This document shows positions 21,832-33,354 of a stretch of DNA of 64,000 bases, one piece after another. Within the stretch, counting starts at the first letter, position 1. The number at the start of each line of letters is the position of its first letter. The stretch comes from Flaveria trinervia (Eukaryota > Streptophyta > Magnoliopsida > Asterales > Asteraceae): contig CM046458.1 in NCBI GenBank assembly GCA_025506515.1, positions 39,297,082-39,361,081 of the forward strand, written 5' to 3'. A program made the position numbers and the translations under genes. The notes beneath the pieces were generated by a model. It was not told where the DNA came from, did no database searches, and saw nothing but the letters and a program-made list of their open reading frames with translations.

Positions 21832-21836
21832 GAAAC
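21832..21836. repeat. target-site duplication GAAAC, right copy (element B)
   Basis: Exact repeat of 9575-9579, directly outside the 5' LTR of B. Confidence 0.9.
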
Positions 21837-22027
21837 AATCCTAGTCCTAAAAACATTAGAGCTCATTGCTCAAGGTGACAACCTAATAGTAGCAACTAGT
21901 GTTGAACTTGCACCTTCTAACCACTAACCAACCCACATAACCAAAAATTACCCTCATCAAGAAGATCCAAACAAAACCCTACACAAGCTACTCAGGTTGT
22001 GCATGACCACAAATACTCACCCATATG
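21832..22027 (+). pseudogene. SIRE ORF3 of copy A, second part
   Basis: Reading across the GAAAC duplication from 9579 restores the ORF3 frame order: VETI, then LKTLELIAQGDNL and TSVELAPSNH, matching MLELIAPDGNLVAPASVKL of A2. It ends at 22027, where a gypsy LTR begins. The rest of this ORF3 copy is not in the window. Confidence 0.75.
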
Positions 22028-22920
22028 TAACACCCTGAAATTTTAAAAGATGTAAAATGAAGAATAAAAATGAAGAGAAACAAAGTAATGAAATAAAACC
22101 CAGATGAGCGGTTAAATGTGCAAAAAGAACAAAGTTTAATATAATTTTGTTAAAAAAGGTGGGCATGGCTGCTCACACTTTCTGCACACCAACTTCATCG
22201 ACTTCCTAGAGAGACAATAAGCTGAATTCTTTAGTTTTAGAGGAGGATAAATAAGAAGGTCAAATTTGAGGTGCCTTTTAGTGTTTTAAGTTGTTCTTGG
22301 CTGATTATAGCCTTGGGTGTATGCTTATATATGTTTGTTTGTGTTTGGGTGTGTGTGTTTTAGTGGGTTTTAGGTTTCTTAACTCATTTGCATTCGGGTT
22401 TGAAGAAGTCATACACGAAAGTTGCAAAGGAGAGTTCTAGAACCCCTCTTTTACATGTTTTAACTGATTTTGGGGCTGGATATACATGTTTAAATATTTT
22501 TATAAGTTTTGGTTATGAACCTGTATGTTTATGTGTATGTGAATGTGAGTGGGTGAATGTTTGGGTGTGAATTATGGTATGATGTTACACATGTGCCTAA
22601 GTCCCCATGCACCTAAAGCTCATGTGCCTGAAGTTCGTGCGCCCAAATAGTTCCCACGCGTCTAGGATTATGCCAGAACTGACTAACTGTTCCCATGCGC
22701 CCAACCATCCTTACGCCTAAGTCTGGCCCATGCACCTGCATAGTACCCACGCACCCAGAAAGTTACCCAAATGCCTAAGTATTTGGAAAGCGCCCAAGTA
22801 GTGCCCACGCGCCCAAAAGTTTCCCATGCGCCTAAGTGTTCCCATTAACCTAAGTGTTCCCATGCGTCTGGAAGGCCATGTGCCCGTATAGTGGTCACAC
22901 ACCTACATCGTGTCCATGCA
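22028..22920 (+). repeat. old gypsy LTR (H), first part
   Basis: Begins TGTAACACCCTG, the usual start of Tekay/Del-type gypsy LTRs. It contains the GAGTTCTAGAACCCCTCTTTTA block shared with the other gypsy LTRs here, then a field of short repeats around CCCATGCGCC / CACGCGCCCA (about 22590-22920). It is interrupted at 22920 by a younger solo LTR and continues at 24979. It entered ORF3 of copy A; its left flank is CCATA, and no matching right flank was found. Confidence 0.7.
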
Positions 22921-24978
22921 TGTAACACCCGGATATTTTCTTTGAAGCCGACGAAAGTAGAAATTAAATAAAGTCCAAAGTCGGGGACCAAACTTGACAA
23001 AACGGGAAAGTCCTTGAATGAGTGCGGGTATAAGAGGGGGAAGGCAGCCCACACCCTCCCCCATAGTCACAATTTAGGCCAAAGGAGAGAAAAGGGGAGA
23101 AAAAGAGAGCTTCTAAGCTTGGTTCTCCTGGATTCGAGCATGAAAGTTGAAGTGTAGCGGGGAAGCTCTACTCGATGGTGTCGTTTCTGTGAGTTCTAGG
23201 ACCCCTCTTTTACACGTTTTCAACTGATTTAGGACTGGAACACATAGAAAAACCCGTTTTTAAAGTGTGTGTGTTGAACCCGTATGTATGAGTTTGTATA
23301 TGATGCGAGTGGAGTTTGTTTTCGAGCTTGTGTACGCCTGAATGGTGTTGTGGTATGTGTTTCTAAGGTTTAGGATGGTTGATTTGGGCTTAGAACGAGT
23401 TTGGAAGGATTTGGAGGCCGAAAAGTGCAGATTGGGTTCGGGATGAAGTGCATTCTGCATCAGCTAGGGTTAGGCGACCGAATGGCATGTGACTAGAGCC
23501 CATACGGCCGAAAGGAGTGCAACTGGGGTTCATTCGCATGTGAGTCGTGCGACTGGAGTCCATTCGTCTAGGTCCGTTTGCATTTGTGCTCATTCGCACA
23601 AGGTATCCATCCGTATGTTTGTTCATTGGCACAAGTGTTTATCCGCATTAGTTCTATTCGCATGGGACTCATCCGCATTGTGTTCATCCGCATTGGGTCC
23701 ATTCGCATGGGGCCTATTTGCATGGTGTTCATCCGCATTGTGCTCAGTTACCTGGGAGACCATGCGACCGAAGGGTGCCCATACGCCTAAGTAGGGCTTG
23801 TGTACCCGAGGGAACATAGTTTATTTACTGACTTTCGAAGGAAAGTGCAAATGTAAGTTTTGACGTGAAAGGTTCTCGGGGGTTCACATAGATGACTTTT
23901 GAGGCCATAAAGGTTATGTTGGGCATGGATGATGATGTTGTATGTTATGTATGTATGTTGATGCCATGTATGATAATGTTGACTATGTATGTTGATGTTC
24001 CTTATTATTATGTATGATTATCTTTCCCTTGGCTTTACGTGGAATGTTAATGAATGAAATGGAAGTATTATGTAACATAAAGTGGAGGATAATGAAAAGA
24101 GGAACATGATGAATGAATGCATGCATTAAGGAACGATGAAAGTAAAGAAAGTCTTGCAAGCCTTGTATGACGGGGCACACCCCAATGTAGGGTGTTAGCC
24201 CAACGACATGCGGGTTAGCTACCCCAGAAGGATGCACATCGGGGTCTTTCTTTGTGATTGACCATTTGTATGAAACCATTGTTGCTTACCTTCGATAATG
24301 TGGCCAGGGTGTTGTGCATCATGATGGAAGATCTATGATAGGCTTCAGCCCAGTACTAGCTTTATGCATGATGAAAGGGTATAGAACATGACAATGGGAC
24401 ACCTGAACCTTACCTTCGGTATTGTGGTCAGGGTGCTGTGCACCATGATGGAAGGTCTATGACAGACTTCAGCCCAGTACCAGCTTTATGCATGACGGAA
24501 GGGTAAAGTTCATGGTGTTGACAAAAGGAAAGGATGTAATGAATGAACAAAAGTAAATGGATGAATGATGAAGATAATAATGATATTATCTATGCGTACG
24601 TAGGATATATGATCACATGTAAAAGTAACGAACGGTTTTAATGAAAGTAAAGTATGTTTTATTATAAAACTAGAACTCACTTAGCAACGCTGACTTTTAT
24701 TTGTTTGTAGTTGGCAGGTAATGTTGCTGAGGATGGCACGGGGTGGCTACCCAGCTCTTTTGGGATGACATTCTTTTGTTTAGTGTTTTTGCATTGTAAT
24801 GCGAACGAACGATGTTTTGAAATGAACGATTGTATTAACTAGCAAAAGCATTGGTAATGATATGAAAAAGTTATTTTTAGGTTTCTGCTCCAATGTTATA
24901 TGAATGTTAAATGTAAAGTTATATGTTTTATGTGTAATGATTTACCAGCTGTAAGCGTCCCGGGAACAGAGCCTTACA
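22921..24978 (+). repeat. solo gypsy LTR nested in LTR H (2058 bp)
   Basis: Begins TGTAACACCCGG and ends GAGCCTTACA, with flanks ATGCA (22916-22920) and ATGCG (24979-24983), a 5-bp duplication with one mismatch. No internal region adjoins it, so it is a solo LTR left by LTR-LTR recombination. It holds a degenerate array of CATCCGCATT / CATTCGCATG units (about 23470-23790) and a 124-bp direct repeat. ORFs crossing the array are by-products of the repeat. Confidence 0.8.
24285..24516 (+). repeat. 124-bp direct repeat in the solo LTR
   Basis: Two copies starting CTTACCTTCG at 24285 and 24409 share the phrases ATGATGGAAG, CTTCAGCCCAGTAC and AGCTTTATGCATGA. The second copy is slightly shorter. 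Confidence 0.75.
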
Positions 24979-25877
24979 ATGCGCCTAAAGACTTCGAATT
25001 ATTATTAAAATTTTAGGGGAGAAAGAAAGTTTTAGGCTATGACTTGTGATGTTCTCGGGGATGATGTGTGTTGATTATATGGTGCCATATGTTAATGTAT
25101 AATGTTGTATGTATGTTTATCTATGTTTCCTATATGTTCCTTATTATGTATATTTCCCTGGCTTTGCATGGTATGTTATTGTCAATGAACGTAAAGTATT
25201 ATGTAATGAAAGCTGAAATTAATGATGTCAAAAAATGGAACATAAGAATGAGTGAATGAAAGTAAGAATGAATGTATAAAAAGTCTTACAAGCAAATGTA
25301 AGGAGGTTCACACCTAGTGAAGGGTGTTAGCTCAATGGTGTACGGGTTAGCTACCCCGGAAGGATGCCCACTAAGGTCTAATCCTTGTGATTGAACATAT
25401 GTATGGGACCCTTGTCGCTTGCTCCAGGTACTGGAGTCAACTTCATGCACAATGTTCAAGGTCTATTTATATACATCTGGCCCAGTAACCAGCTTCGTGC
25501 ATAATGTTCGAGGTATAGCACATCGCATTGGTCCAGATGAGAAGTGAAAGATAGTGATGAATGTATGAAATGTACGGTAAGGAAGAAAATGGATGAGAAC
25601 GAATGATAACGATGACATATAATGATGAATGATGAATGTTAACAAAAGATGATGAAAGGTAATAATAAGATTATTTATTTGTGTGTATGATGCAGATTAC
25701 GAATGAAAGTAAAGAATGGTTTTGAATGAAAGTAAAGTATATTACGTTTTATAAAACTAGAACTCACTCAACAATGCTAACTTTTTATTTATTTTCGAGT
25801 TGGCAAGTAAAAGTTGCTCAGGATGGCATAGGGGCAGCTACTTGGCTTGTTTTGGATGGCATCCATGTTGGCGTTGC
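24979..25877 (+). repeat. old gypsy LTR (H), second part
   Basis: Resumes after the solo LTR insertion with ATGCGCCTAAAG and follows the plus-strand order of the LTR (TAAAACTAGAACTCACTCA near 25755, GGATGGCAT near 25820). It stops at about 25877 without its own end, where an opposite-facing LTR begins. Confidence 0.65.
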
Positions 25878-27454
25878 TGGTAAGGCCCCGTTCCCGGGAT
25901 GCTCACAGCTAGTCGATCATTGCAATTAAAACATATTAATACATTTGTCTTTCATAAATCATCGCAGCGGAATTACCAAAATATACGTCTCATTTCATTA
26001 TAAAAGCTTTTCCAAATTAATATATCATTAACAAGTTACAAAATACATGTTGCATTACATCAAAAAAGCATTATAAAAATGGATGCCATCCAAAGAGCTG
26101 AGTAGCTGCCCCGTGCCATCCTAAACAACATTACCTGCCAACTGGAAACACATAAAAGTCAGCATTGCTGAGTGAGTTCTAGTTTTATAATAAAACATAC
26201 TTTATCTTTCGTTAAAATCGTTCTTTACTTTCATGCAATCATACATCATACGTACACATAGATAATATCATTATTATCTTCATTATTCGTTCTTTCTTTC
26301 ACTTTTCATATCTTCCATACCAATACCATGTGCTACACCCCAAACTATATGGCTACTGGGCCGAAGTCTATAAATAGACAGCTATACATGGTGCCGCAGT
26401 ACCGGGGTAAGCAGTAGAGGTTCTATATAAATGGTCGATCATAAAGAAAGACCCCAATGTGCATCCTCCCAGGGTAGCGAACCTGCAAAGTGTTGGGCTA
26501 ACACCTTGCTTGCATGACTTTCTTTACTTTTGCTTGCATGACTTTCTTTACTTTTGCTTGCATGACTTTCTTTACTTTTGCTTGCATGCTTGCTTGCATG
26601 ACCCTAATGGTGTGTCCCTTCCATACATTTGCTTGCATGACTTTCTTTACTTTCATCATCTATTAATGCATGCATTCTTCCTTCATGATCCTCTTTCATT
26701 ATCTTTCACTTTGCGTTACATAATACTTTCATTCATTCATTAACATTCAACACAAATCCATGAGAAAGATAAACATACGTCATAACAAGGAACATAACAT
26801 ACACAATCATCATCATCATACAGGAAAACATCATACATACATACATCATGCATAAACATGCAACATCATCATGCCCAACACATCCTCTAAGACCTCAAAA
26901 GTCATCTTACATGAACTTACGGAAACCTCCCACGTAAAAAATTACATCTACACTTTCCCCTGAAAGTCAGAACATAAACTACGTTTTCCCCGAGTGCACA
27001 AGCCCTACTTGGGCGTATGGACACCCCTCAGTCGCATGGCCTTCCAGGTGACTAAACATCATACAAATGGACCTAATGCGGATGGACTCAATGCGGATGA
27101 GTCCCATGCAAATGGAACTAATGCGAATGAACACTTATATGAATGGGCTCTTAGTCGTGCGAATGAACCCTCAATCATGCCAATGAACCTTAATTGTGTG
27201 AATGAACCCTCAATCACACCTCATTCGGCCGTATGGCGTCCATTCGGTTGCCTAGCCCTAACTGATGCACAATTCAGTTCATCCCGAACCTAATCTGCCA
27301 TTTTTGACCTCCAAGCTCATCCAAACCCATTCTATGCCCAAATCAACCATCCTAAACCTTAGGAATGCATACCACAACACCATTCAAGCACACATAAACC
27401 TGGAAACGAACTCCAAACACATCACACACAAACACATACAAATGGGTCAAACAC
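25878..27454 (-). repeat. gypsy LTR facing minus, probably the 3' LTR of F, cut by G
   Basis: Closely matches 36382-37870 in the same direction: it begins (plus) GTAAGGCCCCGTTCCCGG, then the GGATGCCATCC and CTGAGTGAGTTCTAG blocks, and ends at 27454 in the CAAACAC sequence, where the other copy continues CACATAC. Element G is inserted there. By position and direction it would be the 3' LTR of element F. The five bases beyond its end (TTGCT or GTTGC) match TTACT beyond F's 5' LTR only imperfectly. Confidence 0.65.
26508..26640. repeat. 23-bp tandem repeat inside the gypsy LTR
   Basis: The unit GCTTGCATGACTTTCTTTAC is repeated at least three times in tandem from about 26508 to 26583, with a further partial unit and one more copy near 26630. 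The sister LTR (36382-38225) has only a single such unit near 37030, so the array expanded here. Confidence 0.8.
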
Positions 27455-28230
27455 TGTAGAGATTAATGAAGAGGCTGATGCAACCTAAACATCTTTAGTC
27501 TTTCCTGCATGCTGCACAAGTGCATTGAAGTAGAATGCTTCGGAAGTTTCACATGTGCAATAGAAATACTCTAAGTGTGAAATCTTCCGAAGCCAAAGAT
27601 GAAGTCTTCCGAAGCCTCAGAGACAAAGTCTTCCGAAGCTTCAAGTTCATAAAGACAGATTTCTTCTGAAGACTTTTAGTAACATGCTTTATTTGATGTA
27701 CTGTTCCATAAAGTTGGACACCTTTCCACTGCAACTCTGCAAGTCACCAACTAACATGGTTTGGTGAAAAGGTCCATGCTTTTGGTAACTGTACATTGAG
27801 GTCTTGAGTCTATAACTTTCTACTTTATGTACTTTATCCTTTTTATAATAGATAAGGATGTGAGCTATGGCATGTCATAGTCACTAGTCAAAAGGCAATC
27901 TGCCTTTTGACTCTACAATTGATTTTGTGTGTGTCTAGTCAATTGTATCCAGCTGGCTTTCAAAGTATAGCCGGTTGTAGGATGTTGTATAAGTATCTCA
28001 TGTTATTGTATCTTTCGAATATGCTTTGTAACACTTGTAATAGAACATAGAGAAAGCAATATACTGCATTCTTGAAAACCAAACACTTGTGTTCTTTGTG
28101 TTCTGTCTCATATATTACTTGTGTTCTTAGTGTCACCACTTGGTTAATCCAGTCTACTGTTTGATCTAAGTTTAGTTTATCTCCTCTTTGTGTTGTGTGT
28201 TGTAACTCTTCACCCTTCAACGATCCTGCA
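27455..28230 (+). repeat. 5' LTR of element G (776 bp)
   Basis: Begins TGTAGAGATTAATG and ends CGATCCTGCA just before the PBS. Four exact CTTCCGAAG/CTTCGGAAG motifs lie at 27538-27546, 27584-27592, 27606-27614 and 27630-27638. It matches the LTR of D (41544-42355, minus) and the LTR tail J (55031-55153). No partner LTR remains. Confidence 0.88.
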
Positions 28231-28232
28231 TT

Positions 28233-28244
28233 TGGTATCAGAGC
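28233..28244 (+). promoter_or_regulatory. primer-binding site of element G (iMet-tRNA)
   Basis: TGGTATCAGAGC, two bases (TT) after the LTR end. Confidence 0.9.
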
Positions 28245-28314
28245 ATTCCAGGCTCTTAATATAAGATCTCACCATCTTTAGATCCCTCACACACACAAAT
28301 ACTAAACTTTTCAA

Positions 28315-31014
28315 ATGGCAGCCATTTCCAAAACTGATATGGAAACTGGAACCATGAACAAGTCCCTACTGATCACTCTTGATGAGTTTGACACCTGGTG
28401 TTTAAGAATGGAAGGTTTTATCAGGTCTCTTATTCAAGAATGTGGGGGTCTATTAAGAATGGACCTTTCATACCCAGCACACCTTCTGCTACTGGTGCTG
28501 GTATGATCCCCAAAGATGTGGCTAACTACTCTGATGAAGATAGGAAGAGAGTAGAGATAGACAGAAAAGCCATGACAGCTCTTCAAACAACTCTTCCAAA
28601 CTCTATGTACAGAGGTTTCAAGAAGTGCAAAACAGCCAAGCAGCTGTGGGATGCACTGAAACTGATGTATGAGGGTTCTTCTGAAGCGAAGGAGAACAAG
28701 AAGGATCTGCTGAAGCAGCAATTTGAAAACTTCACCTTCAAAACAGGTGAAACCATGACTCAGCAGTACTTCAGGTATGTTGAGATAGTGGATACCCTAG
28801 TGGATGGAGGAGTTTCTCTTGAAAATAGAGACATTGTAAGGAAGTTCATGTCCTCACTTCCTAGGCAGTGGACACACTACATTATGGTGATCAAGAGAAC
28901 TGAAAATCTCAAAACTCTTACTCTGATAGAGTTATATGGGATTCTCAGTGGATACCAGATGAAGATGAACATGCAAGGTTCATGTAGAAACTCCAACAAT
29001 CAAATGGGTTCAGCCCTACATGTGGTTGAAAGGGATAGCAAAGAACCCCAAACATCATCTCTTATGCTACCCTGACAACTCACCCAAGGGTCCTTTCATC
29101 ACCTTCCCAGAGACACCAAAGGAGAACTACACTCAAGGAAGCCCATTCCAAGAGACAAGCTCTTCTCAAGCTTTTGTGTCTTCTGATGAAAGCTATGGCA
29201 ACTCTCTTTTCACTCTTGAAGACCTGGACTGTATCCATCCAGATGATCTAGAATACATGGAAATAGTCCAGCAGATGGCTCTTCTCACTCACAGAGCCAA
29301 GAAGTTCTACAAGAGGACTGGAAGGAAGTTTCCAAGCAATGCAACCAGTGGAAAGTTTGGACTGGACAAAGGCAAAGTCAAGTGTTACAACTGTACCTGA
29401 TGGGCCACTTTTCCAGAGAGTGTAAGGCACCTTGAACAAATGGTAGCAAAACACAATCCATACCAAACTACACTGACAAAGCTCTCCATAATGAGAAGTC
29501 AAAGCAGCAAGCTGCTGTTGCTGTTGAAGAAGGAGGCTTTGACTGGAGCTTTCAGGTTGAAGATGCCTCTCCAAACCAAGCACTTATAGAAGATCATGAT
29601 GAAGTCAAGGTATTGGAACATCTCTGTACTCCTGAATGCATTGCTAAAGTTAACAGGTACAGGTCCTATAACATGGAACTGAGATCTGATATTGAGTCCT
29701 TAAATAATTTAAAATCTAATTTTAGAAAGTCTAAAAATGATTATAAGCTGAAAATAGAGGACTTAGAGAAAACCATTTCAGTTCTAAAACATGAACACAC
29801 AGATTTTAGGACTCAAATAAAAGATCTCATAACCAAGTTAACTGAGTGCCAGGCTGAGCTTGTGATCAGCAAAGCCAAGGCAGAAAAGAGTGTTCTTGAA
29901 GAAGAGACCTTCAAGAACATGATATCATCATCCCTACACAACAAAGTGTGCTATCATAACAGACAGGGACTGGGATCCAATGAGATAGCTCCTCCACACA
30001 CAATCTTGTCAGTAAGATCTCCTAGGTCTGGAACTTGTGAAGATGAGCTTCCTCTCATAGATCCTATAAGTGAAGAGGATGAAGAAGAGATAGTGAAGAA
30101 TCCCTCTCCAAAGAGTGAAGAGGAGGATTCCAAGAAGGGCCACTATCCTTCTGAGGAGAAAGTGAAGATTGTGATGACCAAGTCCATGAGAAAGAACTTG
30201 ATCAGAAAGAGCAAAAGAAAGGTAAGGAAGGCTTAAGAAATCAAGGCTACTTTTGACTCTAAGCAGAAACAAGTTTTTATTTCTGCAGGGTTTAAAGTGG
30301 TAGGGACTGAAGGCATCAACCAAAACTCTGCGAAGAGTACTGGTTCTTGCTCAACTCATCTTAGCAGCGAGAAGAAGACTGATCTGCTGTGTACCACTGC
30401 TGCACAGCCTGGTCCATCAAACTCCAAGCACAGTTCTCATCCCAAGAGGACTGTCTCAGCATCTGCAAAGATGAATGGAGAACGGAAGTGACCAATGACA
30501 ATCTTACTCTCAAGACAAGGCTCTTGTGAAGAAGAAAATGAATTGTGTTATGTGTGACAACACCACTCACATTGCAAAGGATTGTCCTTTCAATCCTAAA
30601 GGTACTATCCATATGACCAAAACAAAGGCTTCAAAGAGTTCTAAGAAGATTCAAGCTTCGGAAGGAAAACCAGTTTCCTTCAGAAGTTCCAAATCTAACA
30701 AGAAGGGAAGTGGAAAATTCTCTTCGGAAGAATATTTGGTCTCGGAAGAAAGGAGTTCTTCCGAAGCACTGAAGTCTGCTGTAGTGTTTGCAGAATCTTC
30801 CGAAGGTTCAATCATCAAAACTTCTGAAGCTCCAAAAGCTTCTAAAGTTTTGAAGGTCAAGTCCAAGACTCCAAAGGTGGTGTGGACGTCTAAGAAAGAC
30901 CAAGTGACTGAGATTTCTCCATCAAAAACAGCTCAAGATCCTCTTAGTACAACCATAGGATCTATTACTGTTAATTTACCTTCTGCAAGTGAGCCCAAGA
31001 CAAGCAAGGCTTAG
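28315..31014 (+). pseudogene. long gag of element G, broken
   Basis: ATG at 28315 (MAAISKTDMETGTMNKSL). A shift near 28430 moves the reading to 28398-29075, with NYSDEDRKRVEIDRKA, QLWDALKLMYEG and SSLPRQWTHY, the copia gag core. Next comes 29020-29400, ending in CYNC, the first half of zinc knuckle 1, which is shifted at 29396 (MGHFSREC continues in another frame). A coiled-coil and acidic part follows (29613-30236), then 30526-31014 with zinc knuckle 2 (CVMCDNTTHIAKDC). After it a Ser/Glu/Lys-rich stretch is partly encoded by CTTCGGAAG motifs (30656-30805). It ends at TAG before protease. Confidence 0.8.
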
Positions 31015-31044
31015 GTTTCTAGATGTAACTAATCATTCTCTTTT

Positions 31045-32800
31045 GGGCAGGGACAGCTGAAGATAGACAGAAATGTCTGGATCATAGACAGTAGCTGCTC
31101 TAGGCACATGACTGGTAATAGGTCACTACTCCAGAACTTTGAAAGGATTGATGGAGGACCTGTTGCTTTTGGAGGAGATAAAGGTGGTTACATTTCTGGT
31201 AGGGGCAAGGTCATAAATGGTAAGCTCAGCATAGAAAAGGTAAACTTTTTAAAGGAGCTTGGATACAATCTTCTGAGTGTATCTCAAATTTGTGATCAGA
31301 GTCATAACATGCTCTTTACTGAGCATGAGTGCATTGTTCTTAAGCCTAGTGTGGTCATTCCTCATGAGCATATCCTACTTAGAGCGCCTAGGAAAGGAAA
31401 CATGTACAAGATGGATTTGCAAGAAACCTCTCCCTCTGGAGAAGTTTCATGCTTTTTGTCTAAAGCCAATAGTGATGAGTCTTTCCTATGGCATAAAAGA
31501 ATATGCCATGTAAACTTTAAGAACATGAATAAGTTAATTAAGCATGACTTGGTTACTAGAATGCCAAAGAAAGAGTTTACAAGTGATGACCACTGTGTTG
31601 CATGCCCGAAAGGGAAGCAACATAAGGTATCTCACAAGCCTAAGGAAAAGAACTCAATCACTACTCCCTTACACTTGTTACATAGGGATCTCTTTGGCCC
31701 CACCAGTGTAATGAGTTTAGGAAGGACCTTATACTGTCTAGTGATCACAGATGACTTTACAAGATTCACTTGGGTTTTCTTCCTTAGAACTAAGGATGAG
31801 ACTCCTGAGATTCTGAAGAATTTCATCTTAAAGATTGAGAATCAATCTGATCACAAGGTCAAGATCATAAGATGTGATCAAGGAACCGAATTTAAGAACC
31901 ATATCCTTGACACATTCTGTGATGAAAAGGGTATTACAAGACAATTTAGTGCTCCCAGGACTCCTCAGCAAACGGTGTTGCTGAGAGGAGAAACAGGACA
32001 CTGATTGAAGCTGCAAGAACCATGTTGTCTACTCTAAACTACCCATCACCTTCTGGGCAGAGGCAGTCAACACTGCCTGCTATGTACAGAACAGAGTTTT
32101 AGTAGTTAAGACTCATGGCAAGACTCCTTATGAACTTTGGCACAAGAGGAGACCTTTCATTGGTTTTCTCAGGTCATTTGGATGTCCTTGCACCATCTTG
32201 AATACCAAAGATCAAATTACCAAGTTTGCTGAGAAATCAGATGATGGACACTTTATTGGATACTCTTCCCATGCTAAGGCTTATAGAGTATACAATCTCA
32301 GATTTGGAATTGTTGAGGAGTCAGCCAATGTGACTTTCAATGAACACACACCTTGTGTTACTGGTTCCAGTCCGGATTGGCTGTTTGATCTTGACTTGGT
32401 TACCAACCGTTTTAACAAATCTTATGAGAATGTTTTAGGATCTGTAGAAAATTTGAATACTGATGATCCTGATCCAAGATTTGAGCTAGGAAGATCTTCA
32501 AGACACATATCTTCAGCTCTACTTGGAACCACTTCTGCAAATTAGGTTTCTATCAGCCCTACAATGACAAATTTAGCTGATACATCTGGTATGTCTTCAA
32601 CTTCCAGCTCAGAGGCTTTACAACCAGATAAGAACACCTCAACTGTGGAAGACAACAATGGTGATGGTGACAGTGACCAAGAATTTCTTGATGCCACTAA
32701 CCACACTGTGGATGAGAACATCAATGATGTCACACACTGCTTGGATCAAGTTTCACTTGAGAAGTGTGTTGATGTGGTGGGAGAAACATCTATGCCAGAT
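31045..32800 (+). pseudogene. copia protease, integrase and linker of element G
   Basis: Protease reads WIIDSSCSRHMTGN, so the Gly of the D-S-G motif is Ser. The open frame 31108-32004 contains GYNLLSVSQICDQ, the integrase zinc-binding His and Cys residues (LWHKRICHVNFKNMN, DDHCVACPKGKQH) and core Asp motifs (HRDLFGP and CDQGTEFKN). It is shifted after PRTPQQ, so the Glu of the D-D-E triad falls out of frame. The linker (32198-32545) reads HFIGYSSHAKAYRVYN and PDWLFDLDLVTNRF. The gene is cut at about 32800, before RT. Confidence 0.8.
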
Positions 32801-33354
32801 CTTCTTTCAATGCTTCACCTTGAAACTCTTTCACTTGTTTCATCATATCCGAGGTCATGATCAAATGACATGCTTTCACCCGGATCGGCTCGGGTCTCTC
32901 ATTTCGGCTAAGGGCATCAGCCACCATATTGGCTTTGCCCGAATGGTAATGGATCTCACAATCGTAGTCCTTTATAAGCTCCAACCATCATCTCTACCTC
33001 ATCTTCAAATCTTTTTGCTCAAAGAAGTACTTCAAGCTCTTGTGGTTAGTGAAAATGGTGCACTTCATCCTGTAAAGATAGTGGCTCCAAATCTTTAGTG
33101 CAAAGACCACGGCTACTAGCTCCAAGTCATGAGTAGGGTAGTTGACCTCATGAAACTTCAACTGTCGGGATGCATAGGCTATAACTTTTCCTTTCTGCAT
33201 TAACACACACCCCAACCCCGAGTAGGAAGCATCAGAATAAACCACCATATCTTCACTTCCATCGGGTAATGACAAAAAAGGAGCTTGAGTCAACCTCGCC
33301 TTTAATTCTTCGAATGCCTTCTCTTGAGCTTGACCCCATACAAACTTCACATCC
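32801..33354 (-). pseudogene. gypsy RNaseH of element F, truncated
   Basis: 33350-32994 reads WGQAQEKAFEELKARL, then YSDASYSGLGCVLMQ (first catalytic Asp present), AYASRQLKFHEVNYPTHDLE and FTNHKSLKYFFEQKDL; after a stop it continues at 32984-32790 with DYDCEIHYHSGKANMVADAL. The first part is one frame shift away from the RT frame. The end is the recombination point with G. Confidence 0.8.

Larger units (their letters stand above)
27455..32800 (+). mobile_element. SIRE-type copia element G, 3' end lost
   Basis: 5' LTR, PBS, long gag, protease, integrase and the linker after integrase are present in order; RT, RNaseH, ORF3 and the 3' LTR are missing. It is joined at about 32792-32803 to gypsy F on the opposite strand across the shared bases CCAGATCT. 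It is inserted in a gypsy LTR at 27455. It is family 2: its LTR and gag carry CTTCCGAAG motifs, and its pol is the best preserved relative of copy A. Confidence 0.85.

Noticed and set aside
22597..23790. CRISPR-like array
   Set aside because: Units are irregular in length and sequence with no constant repeat and unique spacer; the context is a plant LTR.
23390..23817. ORFs with repeated Arg-Met or Ala-Asn-Gly units
   Set aside because: They are by-products of the CATTCGCATG array in a gypsy LTR.
27538..27638. CTTCCGAAG motifs as heat-shock elements
   Set aside because: Heat-shock elements need TTC and GAA two bases apart; here the gap is one base.
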